DNA of 64,000 nt from Rhodopseudomonas telluris (GCF_042432815.1 NZ_JBHLWM010000001.1:744001-808000); one strand, 5' to 3'; positions 26,352 through 34,774 are shown, counted from the stretch's first letter. Numbers and translations are program-made. The notes: generated by a model from the letters alone, not told the origin.

Positions 26352-27548
26352 TTACAGCCCCAGCACCAGCTTGCTGATAATGTCGCGCTGGATCTCCGAG
26401 GTGCCGCCGAAGATGGTGTAGGCGCGGCCGTTGAGGTGCGTCGGCATGATGGCGAGTTCGTCCTCGGGAATCGCCGGCGGGGCGTTGAGGCGGTGCAGCG
26501 GGCGGGTCGGTTCGACATACAGGCCGTCGGTGCCGATGACGTCGACGCCGAGCCGGCTCACCGCCTGATAGATCTCGCTGGTGCGCAGCTTGAGGATCGA
26601 CGACACCGCGCCGGGGTTCTGGCCGTTCTGCAGTGCCGACAGCACGCGCAGCTCGGTCATTTCCAGCGCGTCGATATCGACCTCGGCCTCCGACATCCGG
26701 ATCGCGATGTCCGGATCCTCGATCGCCCGGCCGGTCGCCTCCGACTCGGCGAGCGCCGCCGTCCGGTGCAGCGCCTTGCGCAGCTTGGCCGAGGCGATGC
26801 CGGAGCCGCGCTCGAATTCCAAGAGATACTTGCCGTAGGTCCAGCCCTTGCCTTCCTCGCCGACCAGGTTTGACGCCGGAATCCGGACGTCGTCGAAGAA
26901 CACCTGATTGACCTCGTGGTCGCCGCCGATGGTGAGGATCGGCCGGATGGTGATGCCGGGGCTCTTCATGTCGATCAGCACGAAGCTGATGCCGTCCTGC
27001 TGGCGCGGTTCGTCGCTGGTGCGCACCAGCGCGAACATCATGTTGGCGTTGTGGGCGTGGGTGGTCCAGATCTTGGTGCCGTTGATGACGTACTCATCAC
27101 CGTCGCGGACCGCGCGGGTCTTCAGCGACGACAGGTCCGAGCCCGAGCCCGGCTCCGAATAGCCCTGGCACCAATAATCCTCGCAGGACAGAATCCGCGG
27201 CAGGAAGTAGTTCTTCTGCTCCGGCGAGCCGAAGCCGATGATGACGGGGCCCACCATCTTGACGCCCATCGGCGTCGGCGAGGGCACGCCCGCATGGGCG
27301 CACTCGGTCTCGAAGATCCAGCGCTGCGCCGGCGTCCAGCCGGTGCCGCCATATTCGACCGGCCAGCCCGGCGCGCCCCAGCCCTTGGCGTTGAGGGCGC
27401 GCTGCCACGGCACGCCGGTCTCCGGCTCGGAGAACACGGACGCATTCAAAGACTCCGCCCGCTTCATGTCGGGCGTCAGGTTGGCCGCGATGAAGTCGCG
27501 GACTTCCTGCTGAAAGGCGAGCTCGGCTTCGCCGAAGGTCATATCCAT
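26352..27548 (-). CDS. acyl-CoA dehydrogenase (subunit 1 of a pair)
   Basis: This 398-residue FAD-dependent acyl-CoA dehydrogenase has the family signatures C-Q-G-Y-S-E-P-G-S-G-S-D-L (FAD/substrate site), W-T-T-H-A-H (flavin contacts) and a C-terminal F-G-G-T-S-E-I-Q-R-D. The residue before G-G-T is Phe/Gly rather than the Glu used by short/medium-chain enzymes; a Glu in L-E-F-E-R-G-S (about residue 243) could be the base, as in isovaleryl-type enzymes. It follows a second, smaller dehydrogenase gene by 18 nt, an arrangement typical of heteromeric PimC/PimD or FadE pairs acting on bulky or dicarboxylic acyl-CoAs. Confidence 0.88.
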   Translation of the reverse strand: MDMTFGEAELAFQQEVRDFIAANLTPDMKRAESLNASVFSEPETGVPWQRALNAKGWGAPGWPVEYGGTGWTPAQRWIFETECAHAGVPSPTPMGVKMVGPVIIGFGSPEQKNYFLPRILSCEDYWCQGYSEPGSGSDLSSLKTRAVRDGDEYVINGTKIWTTHAHNANMMFALVRTSDEPRQQDGISFVLIDMKSPGITIRPILTIGGDHEVNQVFFDDVRIPASNLVGEEGKGWTYGKYLLEFERGSGIASAKLRKALHRTAALAESEATGRAIEDPDIAIRMSEAEVDIDALEMTELRVLSALQNGQNPGAVSSILKLRTSEIYQAVSRLGVDVIGTDGLYVEPTRPLHRLNAPPAIPEDELAIMPTHLNGRAYTIFGGTSEIQRDIISKLVLGL

Positions 27549-27566
27549 ATCGATGCCTCGCTTTGC

Positions 27567-28703
27567 TTAAACAGGCCGGCCGCTGAGCGCGGCGTGGCGG
27601 CGATAATGGTGGGTGCTGCCGCCGAACAGCGTCTCGAACGCCAGCAGACGTTTGAAGTAAGCGCCGACGTCGAGTTCATCGGTGACGCCCATGCCGCCGT
27701 GCAACTGCACGGATTGTTCGGCGACGAAGCGTGCGCCGTTGCCGATCTTGGCCTTGGCGCCGGAGGCGGCGCGGCCGCGCTCGGCGGCGTCGGCATCCGC
27801 CTTCAGCGCCGCGCGCAGAGCCATCGAACGGGCCTCGTCCACCTGCACCGACATGTCGGTGAGGCGATGCCGGATCACCTGATTGGCCGCGAGCGGCCGG
27901 CCGAACTGCTTGCGCACCTTGGTGTAGTCGAGCGTCTTGTCGGTCAGGGTCTGCATCATGCCGACCGCTTCGGCCGACATCGCGGCGAGCGCGCGATCGA
28001 CCACGGCCTCGACCGCCGGATACGCATCAGTGTCGGCGCCGAGCATCGAGTCGGCCGGCACGCGCACATCCTCCAGCGTCAGATTGCAGGCGCGTCCGCC
28101 GCCGAGCCGCGGATAGTCGGCGAGCGTCAGGCCGGCCGCATCGCGCGGCACCAGGAACAGCCGCAGCGAGCCGCTGCCGTTGTTCGCCAGCCGCGCCGGG
28201 ACGATCAGCTGATCGGCCGACCCGCCGTCCAGCACCGCGACCTTGGCGCCGTTGAGCACGTAGTGATCGCCGTCCTTGCGCGCCGTGGTGTCGACGCGCG
28301 ACAGGTTTGCGCGCGCGGCGCGTTCGGTATGGGCGAAAGCCAGTCGCAGCGTGCCTTCGGCAATCTGCGGCAGCAGCGCCGCCTTCTGTTCGTCGCGTCC
28401 GTGTTCGGCGACGAGGCCGGCGCCGAGCACCACGGTCGACAGATACGGCTCGCTGACGAGGCCGCGGCCGAACGCTTCCATCAGGATGCCGACTTCGATC
28501 GCGCCGCCACCGATGCCGCCATGCTGTTCGGGTAGCGGCAGCGCCAGCCAGCCGAGATCGGCGAACTGCTTCCAGATCGCCTCACTGAAGCCGAACGGCT
28601 CCCTGGCGTTGTGCTCGCGCAGCTTGGCCGTGTAGGTCTCGGCGATGAAGCGGTCGGCGCTTTCGCGCAGCAGCCGCTGTTCGTCACTGGGCGTGAGATC
28701 CAT
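27567..28703 (-). CDS. acyl-CoA dehydrogenase (subunit 2 of a pair)
   Basis: This 378-residue, more divergent acyl-CoA dehydrogenase has an N-terminal helical domain (L-T-P-S-D-E-Q-R-L-L-R), a middle beta-domain, and the C-terminal Y-T-K-V-R-K-Q-F-G-R-P-L and Q-L-H-G-G-M-G-V-T-D-E segments that build the dimer and FAD site. The usual catalytic loop reads F-G-G-S-T, without a Glu. It probably pairs with the product of the next gene as an alpha2-beta2 enzyme. The crotonase gene ends 3 nt upstream, so all three are one operon. Confidence 0.87.
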   Translation of the reverse strand: MDLTPSDEQRLLRESADRFIAETYTAKLREHNAREPFGFSEAIWKQFADLGWLALPLPEQHGGIGGGAIEVGILMEAFGRGLVSEPYLSTVVLGAGLVAEHGRDEQKAALLPQIAEGTLRLAFAHTERAARANLSRVDTTARKDGDHYVLNGAKVAVLDGGSADQLIVPARLANNGSGSLRLFLVPRDAAGLTLADYPRLGGGRACNLTLEDVRVPADSMLGADTDAYPAVEAVVDRALAAMSAEAVGMMQTLTDKTLDYTKVRKQFGRPLAANQVIRHRLTDMSVQVDEARSMALRAALKADADAAERGRAASGAKAKIGNGARFVAEQSVQLHGGMGVTDELDVGAYFKRLLAFETLFGGSTHHYRRHAALSGRPV

Positions 28704-28706
28704 CGC

Positions 28707-29555
28707 TTACACCTTCACCTGTTTGCGCACCGACGGATGCAGTCCCGACGGATCGACGATCATTCCAAACTCCTGCAGATTGTGAGCGTGACAGAGCTGA
28801 TGCAGCGCGAACGCTTGATCGATCGCGGCCGGCTGGCCCTGAATATCGACCGAGCGGTTGACCGCCTCCTTGGTCATCTTCAGCGCGAAGGCGGGCTTGG
28901 CGGCGATGCGCTGGGCGAGCGCCAGGGTGAAAGCTGATAGTTCGGCGGCCGGCACCACGTGATTGACCATGCCGAGCCGGTACGCGTCTTGCGCGCTCCA
29001 GCTATCGGCGGTGAACAGCAGCTCCTTGGCCTTGCGCGGGCCGAGTTCCCACGGGTGCACGAACCATTCGACGCCGCACACGCCCATCGTCACCACCGGA
29101 TCGCAGAACTCGGCATTGTCGGCGGCGACGATCAGGTCGCAGGCCCAGGCCAGCATCAGCCCGCCGGCAATGCACTTGCCGTGCACCTCGGCGATGGTCG
29201 GCTTGGCGAGATTGCGCCAGCGCCGTGTGATCTGCAGATAGATCTCCTGCTCGCGCGCCATTCGCCCATGTGCGCCGGGCTCGCGGAAGCCGCCCCAGGC
29301 GCCGACCGGCGCAAAGTCGATGCCGGCTTCGTTCTTGGTGGTGGCGCGCAGGTCATGCCCGGCGGAGAAATGCGGGCCCGCGCCGGCGAGAATGATCACC
29401 TTGACCGTATCGTCCTGCACCGCATCGTCGAACGCTGCGTTGAGGTCGTAGGTCATCTGCAGATTTTGCGCGTTGCGCGCCTCCGGCCGGTTCATCACGA
29501 TCCGCGCCACCGCCGGATCGGGACGTTCGACCACGAGCGTCTCATAGGCGCCCAT
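28707..29555 (-). CDS. enoyl-CoA hydratase/isomerase (crotonase) family protein lacking both catalytic Glu
   Basis: This 282-residue crotonase-fold protein has the oxyanion-hole segments H-F-S-A-G-H-D-L (about 62-69) and C-I-A-G-G-L-M-L (128-135). At the places of the two catalytic glutamates of enoyl-CoA hydratase (GGCEL and PExxLG) it has Met134 and Val154, so simple hydration is unlikely. I chose ATG at 29555 because GGGAGG precedes it; longer in-frame starts run into a repeat. It opens the operon with two acyl-CoA dehydrogenases and presumably acts on the same acyl-CoA; the reaction is uncertain. Confidence 0.82.
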   Translation of the reverse strand: MGAYETLVVERPDPAVARIVMNRPEARNAQNLQMTYDLNAAFDDAVQDDTVKVIILAGAGPHFSAGHDLRATTKNEAGIDFAPVGAWGGFREPGAHGRMAREQEIYLQITRRWRNLAKPTIAEVHGKCIAGGLMLAWACDLIVAADNAEFCDPVVTMGVCGVEWFVHPWELGPRKAKELLFTADSWSAQDAYRLGMVNHVVPAAELSAFTLALAQRIAAKPAFALKMTKEAVNRSVDIQGQPAAIDQAFALHQLCHAHNLQEFGMIVDPSGLHPSVRKQVKV

Positions 29556-30015
29556 GCATCCTCCCGTTTCTTGTTGTGCCGGCGTGCGCCGGGTGTTGTT
29601 CCGGATAGTCTGGCAGGTCGGCGGCGCGACCGCAAATCCGAACTGATGCGGCACAGCGAGCTTATTCCGCACGGCGGCGCAGTAGCGAAGACATTCGAGC
29701 TTTCGCCGCACGCACAACCTCATGGTGAGGAGGCGCGGAGCGCGGTTTCGAACCATGGGCCGCGAACGGATGCGTGGCCCCATCCTTCGAGACGCCCGGC
29801 TGCGCCGGGCTCCTCAGGATGAGGACTCGGTGCATGTGGATGGGTTGAGCCGGGTGCACCAGATGACGACCCGATCCCGCTTTGAGCCAGAACAATCCGC
29901 ACGCCGCGTGGCTATGCGACAGGTGAGGGGCGGGCCAAGCGCCGGCCAGATTTGATTTTTTCGCTGCGCCGATCCGTGCGATAGGTCCCGGCCCTGTGTT
30001 CCCCGCCAAGAGTGG
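29556..30015. other. 460-nt intergenic region with repeat B
   Basis: This region lies between the divergent crotonase operon and exbB. It holds the repeat at 29717-29824. I see no iron-responsive (Fur or Irr ICE-type) box and no gene. Confidence 0.5.
29717..29824. repeat. palindromic repeat family B, inverted copy
   Basis: This is the reverse-oriented counterpart of 16988-17094: a CCTCATGGTGAGGAGGCGC...TTTCGAACCATGGGCC unit followed by CATCCTTCGAGACGCCCGGC-tgc-GCCGGGC...CCTCAGGATGAGG. Confidence 0.8.
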
Positions 30016-30810
30016 ATGATGCCGCAGTTCCGCGTTGCCCCGATGATCCGCAAGCCCGCGCTCGGCCTCATGGCCGCGGCGCTGCTGATCGCACCGTCGG
30101 GCGCGGAGGCGGCGAACGCGCTGGCGACGCTGCCGCGCGATCTGTCGCCCTGGGGTATGTTCACTGCCGCCGACATCGTCGTGAAAGTGGTGATGGTCGG
30201 GCTCGCCGTGGCCTCGCTGGCGACCTGGACGGTGTGGCTGTCCAAGACCATCGAGCTCCGCCGCGAGACCGCGCGCGCCCGCGCGGCGCTGGCTCAGCTC
30301 GAGACCGACACCACGCTGGCCGAGCTGCGCAGCACCGAGGCGAAGGACGGCGTCGGGCAGCTGATCCAGACCGCGGCGCGTGAAGCGCAGCTCTCCGGCT
30401 GGAATTTCGACGACGATTTCAAGGAGCGGGTCGCGCTGCGGCTGGAGCGTACTGAAGCGGCGATGTCGCGCAAGATCACGCGCGGCACCGGCATCCTCGC
30501 CACCATCGGCGCGGTGGCGCCGTTCGTCGGCCTGTTCGGCACGGTGTGGGGCATCATGAATGCCTTCATCGGCATTTCCGAAGCGCACACCACCAATCTC
30601 GCCGTGGTGGCGCCGGGCATCGCCGAGGCGCTGCTCGCCACCGCGCTCGGCCTCGTCGCCGCGGTGCCGGCGGTGGTGATCTACAACTACCTGGTCCGGC
30701 AGATCGCCAATTATCGCGCGCTGCTCGGCGACGCTTCGGCGCAGGTGCTGCTCTTGGTCAGCCGCGATCGCGGCCGCTCGGCGCGGCTGATGGCGCGGGC
30801 CGCGGAGTAG
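30016..30810 (+). CDS. exbB: TonB-system energiser ExbB
   Basis: This 264-residue inner-membrane protein has an N-terminal signal-like segment (about 10-30) and then three membrane helices (about 50-70, 155-180, 195-220). The MotA/TolQ/ExbB signature is visible as T-I-G-A-V-A-P-F-V-G-L-F-G-T-V-W-G-I near residues 160-177. With ExbD it forms the proton channel that drives TonB. The long N-terminal extension is typical of alphaproteobacterial ExbB. The start follows AAGAGTGG. The exbD gene starts 3 nt after the stop. Confidence 0.92.
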   Translation: MMPQFRVAPMIRKPALGLMAAALLIAPSGAEAANALATLPRDLSPWGMFTAADIVVKVVMVGLAVASLATWTVWLSKTIELRRETARARAALAQLETDTTLAELRSTEAKDGVGQLIQTAAREAQLSGWNFDDDFKERVALRLERTEAAMSRKITRGTGILATIGAVAPFVGLFGTVWGIMNAFIGISEAHTTNLAVVAPGIAEALLATALGLVAAVPAVVIYNYLVRQIANYRALLGDASAQVLLLVSRDRGRSARLMARAAE

Positions 30811-30813
30811 GGC

Positions 30814-31254
30814 ATGGGCGTGCGGCTCGGCGTGAGGAGGCGGCAGGCCGCGGAGGACGATCTCGCGGTCGCGCACGAGATCAACGTCACGCCGTTCATC
30901 GACGTGATGCTGGTGCTGCTGATCATCTTCATGGTGGCGGCGCCGCTCGCCACCGTCGATCTCGGCGTCGACCTGCCGGCAAGCACGGCGGCGCCGCAGC
31001 CGCGCCCGGACAAGCCGGTGTATCTGACGCTGCAATCCGACCTGACGCTGGCGATCGGCGAAACGCCCGTCGCGCGCGATGCGCTGGACGCCGCGCTGCA
31101 GGGCGCGACGAACGGCAACAAGGACGAGCGCATCTTCGTCCGCGCCGACAAGGCGGTCAGCTATGGCGAGTTGATGGCGGTGATGAACCTGCTGCGCGAC
31201 GCCGGCTATCTCAAGGTCGCGCTGGTCGGCCTCGACGGGCGTGACAGCCCATGA
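30814..31254 (+). CDS. exbD: TonB-system protein ExbD
   Basis: This 146-residue protein has a short cytoplasmic N-terminus, one membrane helix starting I-N-V-T-P-F-I-D-V-M-L-V-L-L-I-I-F with the essential membrane Asp (about residue 31), and a periplasmic domain. It couples the proton-motive force to TonB together with ExbB. Its stop overlaps the tonB start by 4 nt. Confidence 0.93.
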   Translation: MGVRLGVRRRQAAEDDLAVAHEINVTPFIDVMLVLLIIFMVAAPLATVDLGVDLPASTAAPQPRPDKPVYLTLQSDLTLAIGETPVARDALDAALQGATNGNKDERIFVRADKAVSYGELMAVMNLLRDAGYLKVALVGLDGRDSP

Positions 31255-32147
31255 ACGTGTACGCGCTGCACGACGAGCCCGGACGCGGCCGCGCCTCGCA
31301 ATGGATGGCGTCGGCGATCGCGATCGTCGCGGCGCACCTGCTGCTGATCGCTGCGGCGCTCGCCTGGTATCAGCAAGCCCCGCCGCCCGGCGTCGAAATG
31401 CCGGCCATCATGGTCGATCTGTCGCCGGCGCCCGCCGCACCCGCGCTGCAGCCGCAGGACCTTGCGCCGGGACCGCAGATGCAGCAGGCGCAGCCGGAGG
31501 CCGAGCGGGCCGAGCCGGAGAAACCCGCCAAGGAGCCGACCGCGCTGCAAGCGCAGCCGCAGGTCGAACCGCAGGCTGTGCCTGTCCCGGTCGCGTCGGC
31601 GCCCGAGGTCATGCTGCCGCCGCAAGCACAGCAGGCCGAGCCCGTAAAGCAGCCCGAGGCGGCGAAGCCGATCAGCAAGCCCGTCAAGCCGGAGGCGAAG
31701 CGGACCGCGCGCGAGGAGCCGAAGCGCAAGCCGGCGCGCGCCGAGCCGAAGCCGGAATCGCGCGAGCCGCCGGCGCCGCGCACCACCGCCGCGCCGCTCG
31801 CCGAGCGTCAGGCATCGCTGCAATCCTCGCCGCAGGCCGGCCGCGCCGCGGCGGCGGCCGCGCTGCCGTCCTATCGCGATCGGCTCGCCGCGCATCTGGC
31901 GCGCTACAAGCAATATCCCTCCGGCTCGAAAGCCGCCGGCGAGCAGGGCACCGCGATGCTCAGCTTCACCGTCGGCCGCAGCGGCCACGTCCTCGGCAGC
32001 CGCCTCGCCCGAAGCACCGGCCACCCCGCGCTCGATGCCGAAACGATGGCCATGATCCAGCGCGCCCAGCCGCTGCCATCGTTCCCGCCGGAGATGACGC
32101 AGTCCTCGCTGAGCTTCACCGTCCCGGTGAACTTCTCACTGCGCTAA
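31251..32147 (+). CDS. tonB: TonB family energy transducer
   Basis: This 298-residue protein has one N-terminal membrane helix (about 20-42), a long periplasm-spanning Pro/Glu/Gln/Lys-rich region (about 55-195), and a C-terminal TonB domain (about 205-298: Y-P-S-G-S-K-A-A-G-E-Q-G-T and F-P-P-E-M...F-T-V-P-V-N-F). It transmits energy to outer-membrane receptors for iron chelates, haem or vitamin B12. No receptor gene is adjacent, so its partner is elsewhere. Confidence 0.93.
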   Translation: MNVYALHDEPGRGRASQWMASAIAIVAAHLLLIAAALAWYQQAPPPGVEMPAIMVDLSPAPAAPALQPQDLAPGPQMQQAQPEAERAEPEKPAKEPTALQAQPQVEPQAVPVPVASAPEVMLPPQAQQAEPVKQPEAAKPISKPVKPEAKRTAREEPKRKPARAEPKPESREPPAPRTTAAPLAERQASLQSSPQAGRAAAAAALPSYRDRLAAHLARYKQYPSGSKAAGEQGTAMLSFTVGRSGHVLGSRLARSTGHPALDAETMAMIQRAQPLPSFPPEMTQSSLSFTVPVNFSLR

Positions 32148-32173
32148 CAGCACCGCATCGGAGAAAGACGTGG

Positions 32174-32196
32174 ATGGCCGGGACAAGCCCGGCCAT
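32174..32196 (+). terminator. hairpin after tonB
   Basis: A perfect 9-bp stem, ATGGCCGGG-acaag-CCCGGCCAT, lies 26 nt after the tonB stop, without a T-run. The sequence also looks like a dispersed REP-type unit. Confidence 0.45.
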
Positions 32197-32221
32197 GACG
32201 AGTCGTGTAACCCGAGTCCCC

Positions 32222-32484
32222 GCCCCAAGCCGCAGCGCGCTCCCTCGCCCGCTCGCGGGAGAGGGCTGGGGTGAGGGCGCCCCGGGCACCGACTCAGCCA
32301 CTCTTTGAGAGGAGTGCCCTCACCCGGATCGCTGCGCGATCCGACCTCTCCCGCAAGCGGGAGAGGTTGCGCCGTGCTCGGCGCGAGGCCCGTGACTACG
32401 AGCTGATCATAGCCCCAGCCCCAAGCCGCAGCGCGCTCCCTCTCCCGCGTGCGGGAGAGGGCTGGGGTGAGGGCGACGCGGGCA
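32222..32484. repeat. composite repeat E-M-E, locus 1
   Basis: Two direct copies of a 65-70-nt unit (E: ccccaagccgcagcgcgctc + CCTCTCCCGC...GCGGGAGAGG + gctggggtgagggcg) lie at 32222-32288 and 32412-32484. They flank a middle unit (M, 32309-32367: gaggagtgccctcacccgg...cctctcccgcaagcgggagagg). The same E-M-E order recurs at 36408-36698, and a single partial E is at 34775-34829. Each unit folds into a strong hairpin. Confidence 0.8.
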
Positions 32485-32498
32485 CGGCCTCTCTCCAA

Positions 32499-33812
32499 CT
32501 AATCGATCGCCGTCGCGCGTTCCACCACTGCCTGCTGGGCGCTGGTTTCGATCGCGCCGCGGCCGCGGGCTTTGCGGACCTGAGCGATCGCCTCGAGCGG
32601 CGGCACGCCGAGTTCGACCAGCAGGCGCGCCGCGATCATGCCGGCGCGGCCGAGGCCGCCTTTGCAATGCACGACGAGGTCGTGGCCGTCGCGGAGCTGT
32701 TGGCGGATGGGGCGGCCCTCGCTTGCCCAGCGGCGTTCGAAGTCCGCGGTCGGCGGGTGATAGTCCGGAATCGGCAGATGCAGCCAGCGCATCGCGCGGC
32801 GCTGCACTTCCTCGCCGAGTTGCGGCACGCGTAGCAGCGCGAGTTCGCTCGGCTCGACCAGCGTGATCACCAGGCTGGCGCCCCAATCGCGGATGGCGTC
32901 GAGATCGGCGCCGAGGTCGCGCGCCCAGCCGCCGGTCAGTGCGGTGGCGTCGTGCTTGCCGGGGCAGAAGGTGATGCCGATCCGGCCGTGCGCCGGGCTG
33001 GCGCGGACTTCGGCGATCTGCAGCGGATGCGTCGTGCTGGTACGCAGCCCGGCCAGCCGCCGGGCCCGCGGCGCCGGCGCGCCGGCCTCGGCCACGCGCC
33101 GCGCCAGATCGTCCCGCCGCGCGATCAGCAGCGCGGTCATCGCCTGCGCGGGCGGCGTGTCGCCGAGCACGCCGCTCACCGTCTCGCCGATCGCCGCGTC
33201 GCTGATCGCCGCCACCTTGGCGACCGACGCCGCCAGCGCGTGCGGCGTCATCGCGCTGAACACGCTCGCCGCCACCGCATTGCTGCGCGGATCGCGCAGC
33301 GTGTCGAACTCGGTCGCGGCCGGTCCGAAATCTGTCTTCACGGCGCCACGCGCGCGAAACGCCAGCGCGCCGCCCTGGTCGATGCGCACCACCGCGCCGC
33401 TGCGGGTGACCAGCACATTGTCGAGGTCGGCGCCGAGCACGTCGCGATTGCCGAGCCAGGCATCGACGGCGAAGTCGCGGCACACCGCGGCGGCGACGCC
33501 GGGGGCGGGGGACGACAGCGCTTCGCCGAGCGAGGCGCCGCGCACCACCGCGCTCGCCACCGCCAGCGCGCCGCCTCGCCGCACCAGCTCGACCTCCGCC
33601 ACCGCGGTGCCGGCCAGCCGATACAGCCGGTTGGCGAGTAGCTCGTTGCGGGCATGATCGTCGCTCGGCGGCGTCTTGACGTACCACGCGCGGCCGTCGC
33701 CATCGGCGACCAGCGCCGCCGGCGTCGACCCGGCCTGTCCGCCGATCACCGTCCAGCCGGAAGCATCCCGCAAACCAGGTCTCCGCCAATCGTTCGCCCG
33801 CGCGCATGGCAC
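32499..33812 (-). CDS. kinase-like domain fused to a dual-specificity/tyrosine phosphatase domain
   Basis: In this 437-residue protein the C-terminal third (about 270-430) is a cysteine phosphatase of the CDKN3/dual-specificity type: general-acid region P-I-P-D-Y-H (Asp350) and P-loop H-C-K-G-G-L-G-R-A-G (Cys383, Arg389). The N-terminal part shows features of a HipA/PI3K-like kinase fold: Y-V-K-T-P (Lys46), N-E-L-L-A (Glu57), G-N-R-D-V-L-G-A-D-L-D-N (about 121-132) and R-I-D-Q-G-G (Asp145). The phosphatase call is firm and the kinase call is inferred. The start is uncertain; GTG at 33812 is the longest, with later GTG/TTG options. Substrates are unknown and the gene is single. Confidence 0.75.
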   Translation of the reverse strand: MPCARANDWRRPGLRDASGWTVIGGQAGSTPAALVADGDGRAWYVKTPPSDDHARNELLANRLYRLAGTAVAEVELVRRGGALAVASAVVRGASLGEALSSPAPGVAAAVCRDFAVDAWLGNRDVLGADLDNVLVTRSGAVVRIDQGGALAFRARGAVKTDFGPAATEFDTLRDPRSNAVAASVFSAMTPHALAASVAKVAAISDAAIGETVSGVLGDTPPAQAMTALLIARRDDLARRVAEAGAPAPRARRLAGLRTSTTHPLQIAEVRASPAHGRIGITFCPGKHDATALTGGWARDLGADLDAIRDWGASLVITLVEPSELALLRVPQLGEEVQRRAMRWLHLPIPDYHPPTADFERRWASEGRPIRQQLRDGHDLVVHCKGGLGRAGMIAARLLVELGVPPLEAIAQVRKARGRGAIETSAQQAVVERATAID

Positions 33813-33963
33813 GCCACGACAAGCCGCGCGTCGTGGCGGGCCCGCCGCACTTCCGCATCCTTGCGACCGCAGCCGCGATCGCCCTGCGCTGGATCAAACC
33901 GCCGCGCGTCGCCGCAGCGATCAGTTCAGCCTCACCGGGGCCGGGCGCGGCGCTGCGTCGCAC

Positions 33964-33998
33964 TTAACGCACGTTAACCCCTCCTTAACCCGCGTTAA
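33964..33998 (+). promoter_or_regulatory. array of four TTAA half-sites, CtrA-like
   Basis: TTAA occurs at 33964, 33974, 33985 and 33995 with spacers of 6, 7 and 6 nt. The central pair, TTAACCCCTCCTTAAC, is an exact TTAA-N7-TTAAC CtrA site. It lies 98-132 nt before the start at 34096 and about 150 nt upstream of the divergent phosphatase gene. Confidence 0.5.
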
Positions 33999-34095
33999 CC
34001 AATGCTGGGTTTGTTTCTGTTTGTTTCCATCCTGCGATGCGGCCCGCGCGGCGCATCGGCAGGCCAGCGATTTCAGCGGAGGCGCGGATTGCGCC

Positions 34096-34740
34096 ATGGC
34101 AGCGATTACGTCCACCACCAATCAGATCTCGCCGGCCGCCGAGCGGATGTACGGCCTCAGCCGGCTGGTCGGTGAGTGGAAGGGCAAGTGGGCCGGCAAC
34201 GGCCAGGACGTCGGCTTCAAGGTCATCAACATCCGCGGCGCCACCGCGCAGATCGAATACACCCATCACGGCCGCACCGAGCGCGGCGTCGCGTCGGTCA
34301 AGGACGGCACGCTCACCTTCGGCAACGTGACGATCGGCACCAAGAACGGCAAGACCGCGGCGCTGGTGTTCTCCGCCGGCGGCGGCAAGGCCAGTGCGTT
34401 TCTCGAGAAGCAGCAGCCCGCGACCGAGACCAACATGCTGGTCGGCAGCTGGGGCGGTCACTCCGACGACACCCAGGGCACGTCGAGCTTCCGCGTGCTG
34501 TCGATCGACGGCAAGGAGGCGAAGGTCTCGACGACGATCAACGGCATCACCCGCGAGGGCACCGGCCTCGTCTACAAGAACGTCATCATGTTCGGCCAGG
34601 CGCAGCTTTCGACCGAGGACGGCAAGAGCGGCCGGATCATCGTCCAGTCTGGCTTCAAATCCTTCGTCGTCCCGGCCACGAAGTACCCACCCGCGACCAC
34701 CACAGCGACCACGACCTCCGGCGTCAACAAGCTGGCGTAG
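34096..34740 (+). CDS. hypothetical protein with two 82-residue repeats
   Basis: This 214-residue protein has no recognised family. Residues 24-105 and 115-196 are two copies of one 82-residue module, both starting L-V-G-x-W-x-G and sharing F-[KR]-V-[IL]-[NS]-I-[RD]-G, T-R/T-E-[RG]-G, F-G and N/D-G-K patterns. They look all-beta, lipocalin-like in flavour. A Thr-rich tail ends the protein. There is no signal peptide and there are no membrane segments. I chose ATG at 34096 (GGAGG 13 nt before) because it matches the first module boundary; a GTG frame extends upstream without coding character. A CtrA-like array lies upstream. Confidence 0.7.
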   Translation: MAAITSTTNQISPAAERMYGLSRLVGEWKGKWAGNGQDVGFKVINIRGATAQIEYTHHGRTERGVASVKDGTLTFGNVTIGTKNGKTAALVFSAGGGKASAFLEKQQPATETNMLVGSWGGHSDDTQGTSSFRVLSIDGKEAKVSTTINGITREGTGLVYKNVIMFGQAQLSTEDGKSGRIIVQSGFKSFVVPATKYPPATTTATTTSGVNKLA

Positions 34741-34774
34741 CCGCTCACGTGATCAGCCCGCTACGGGCACGGCC

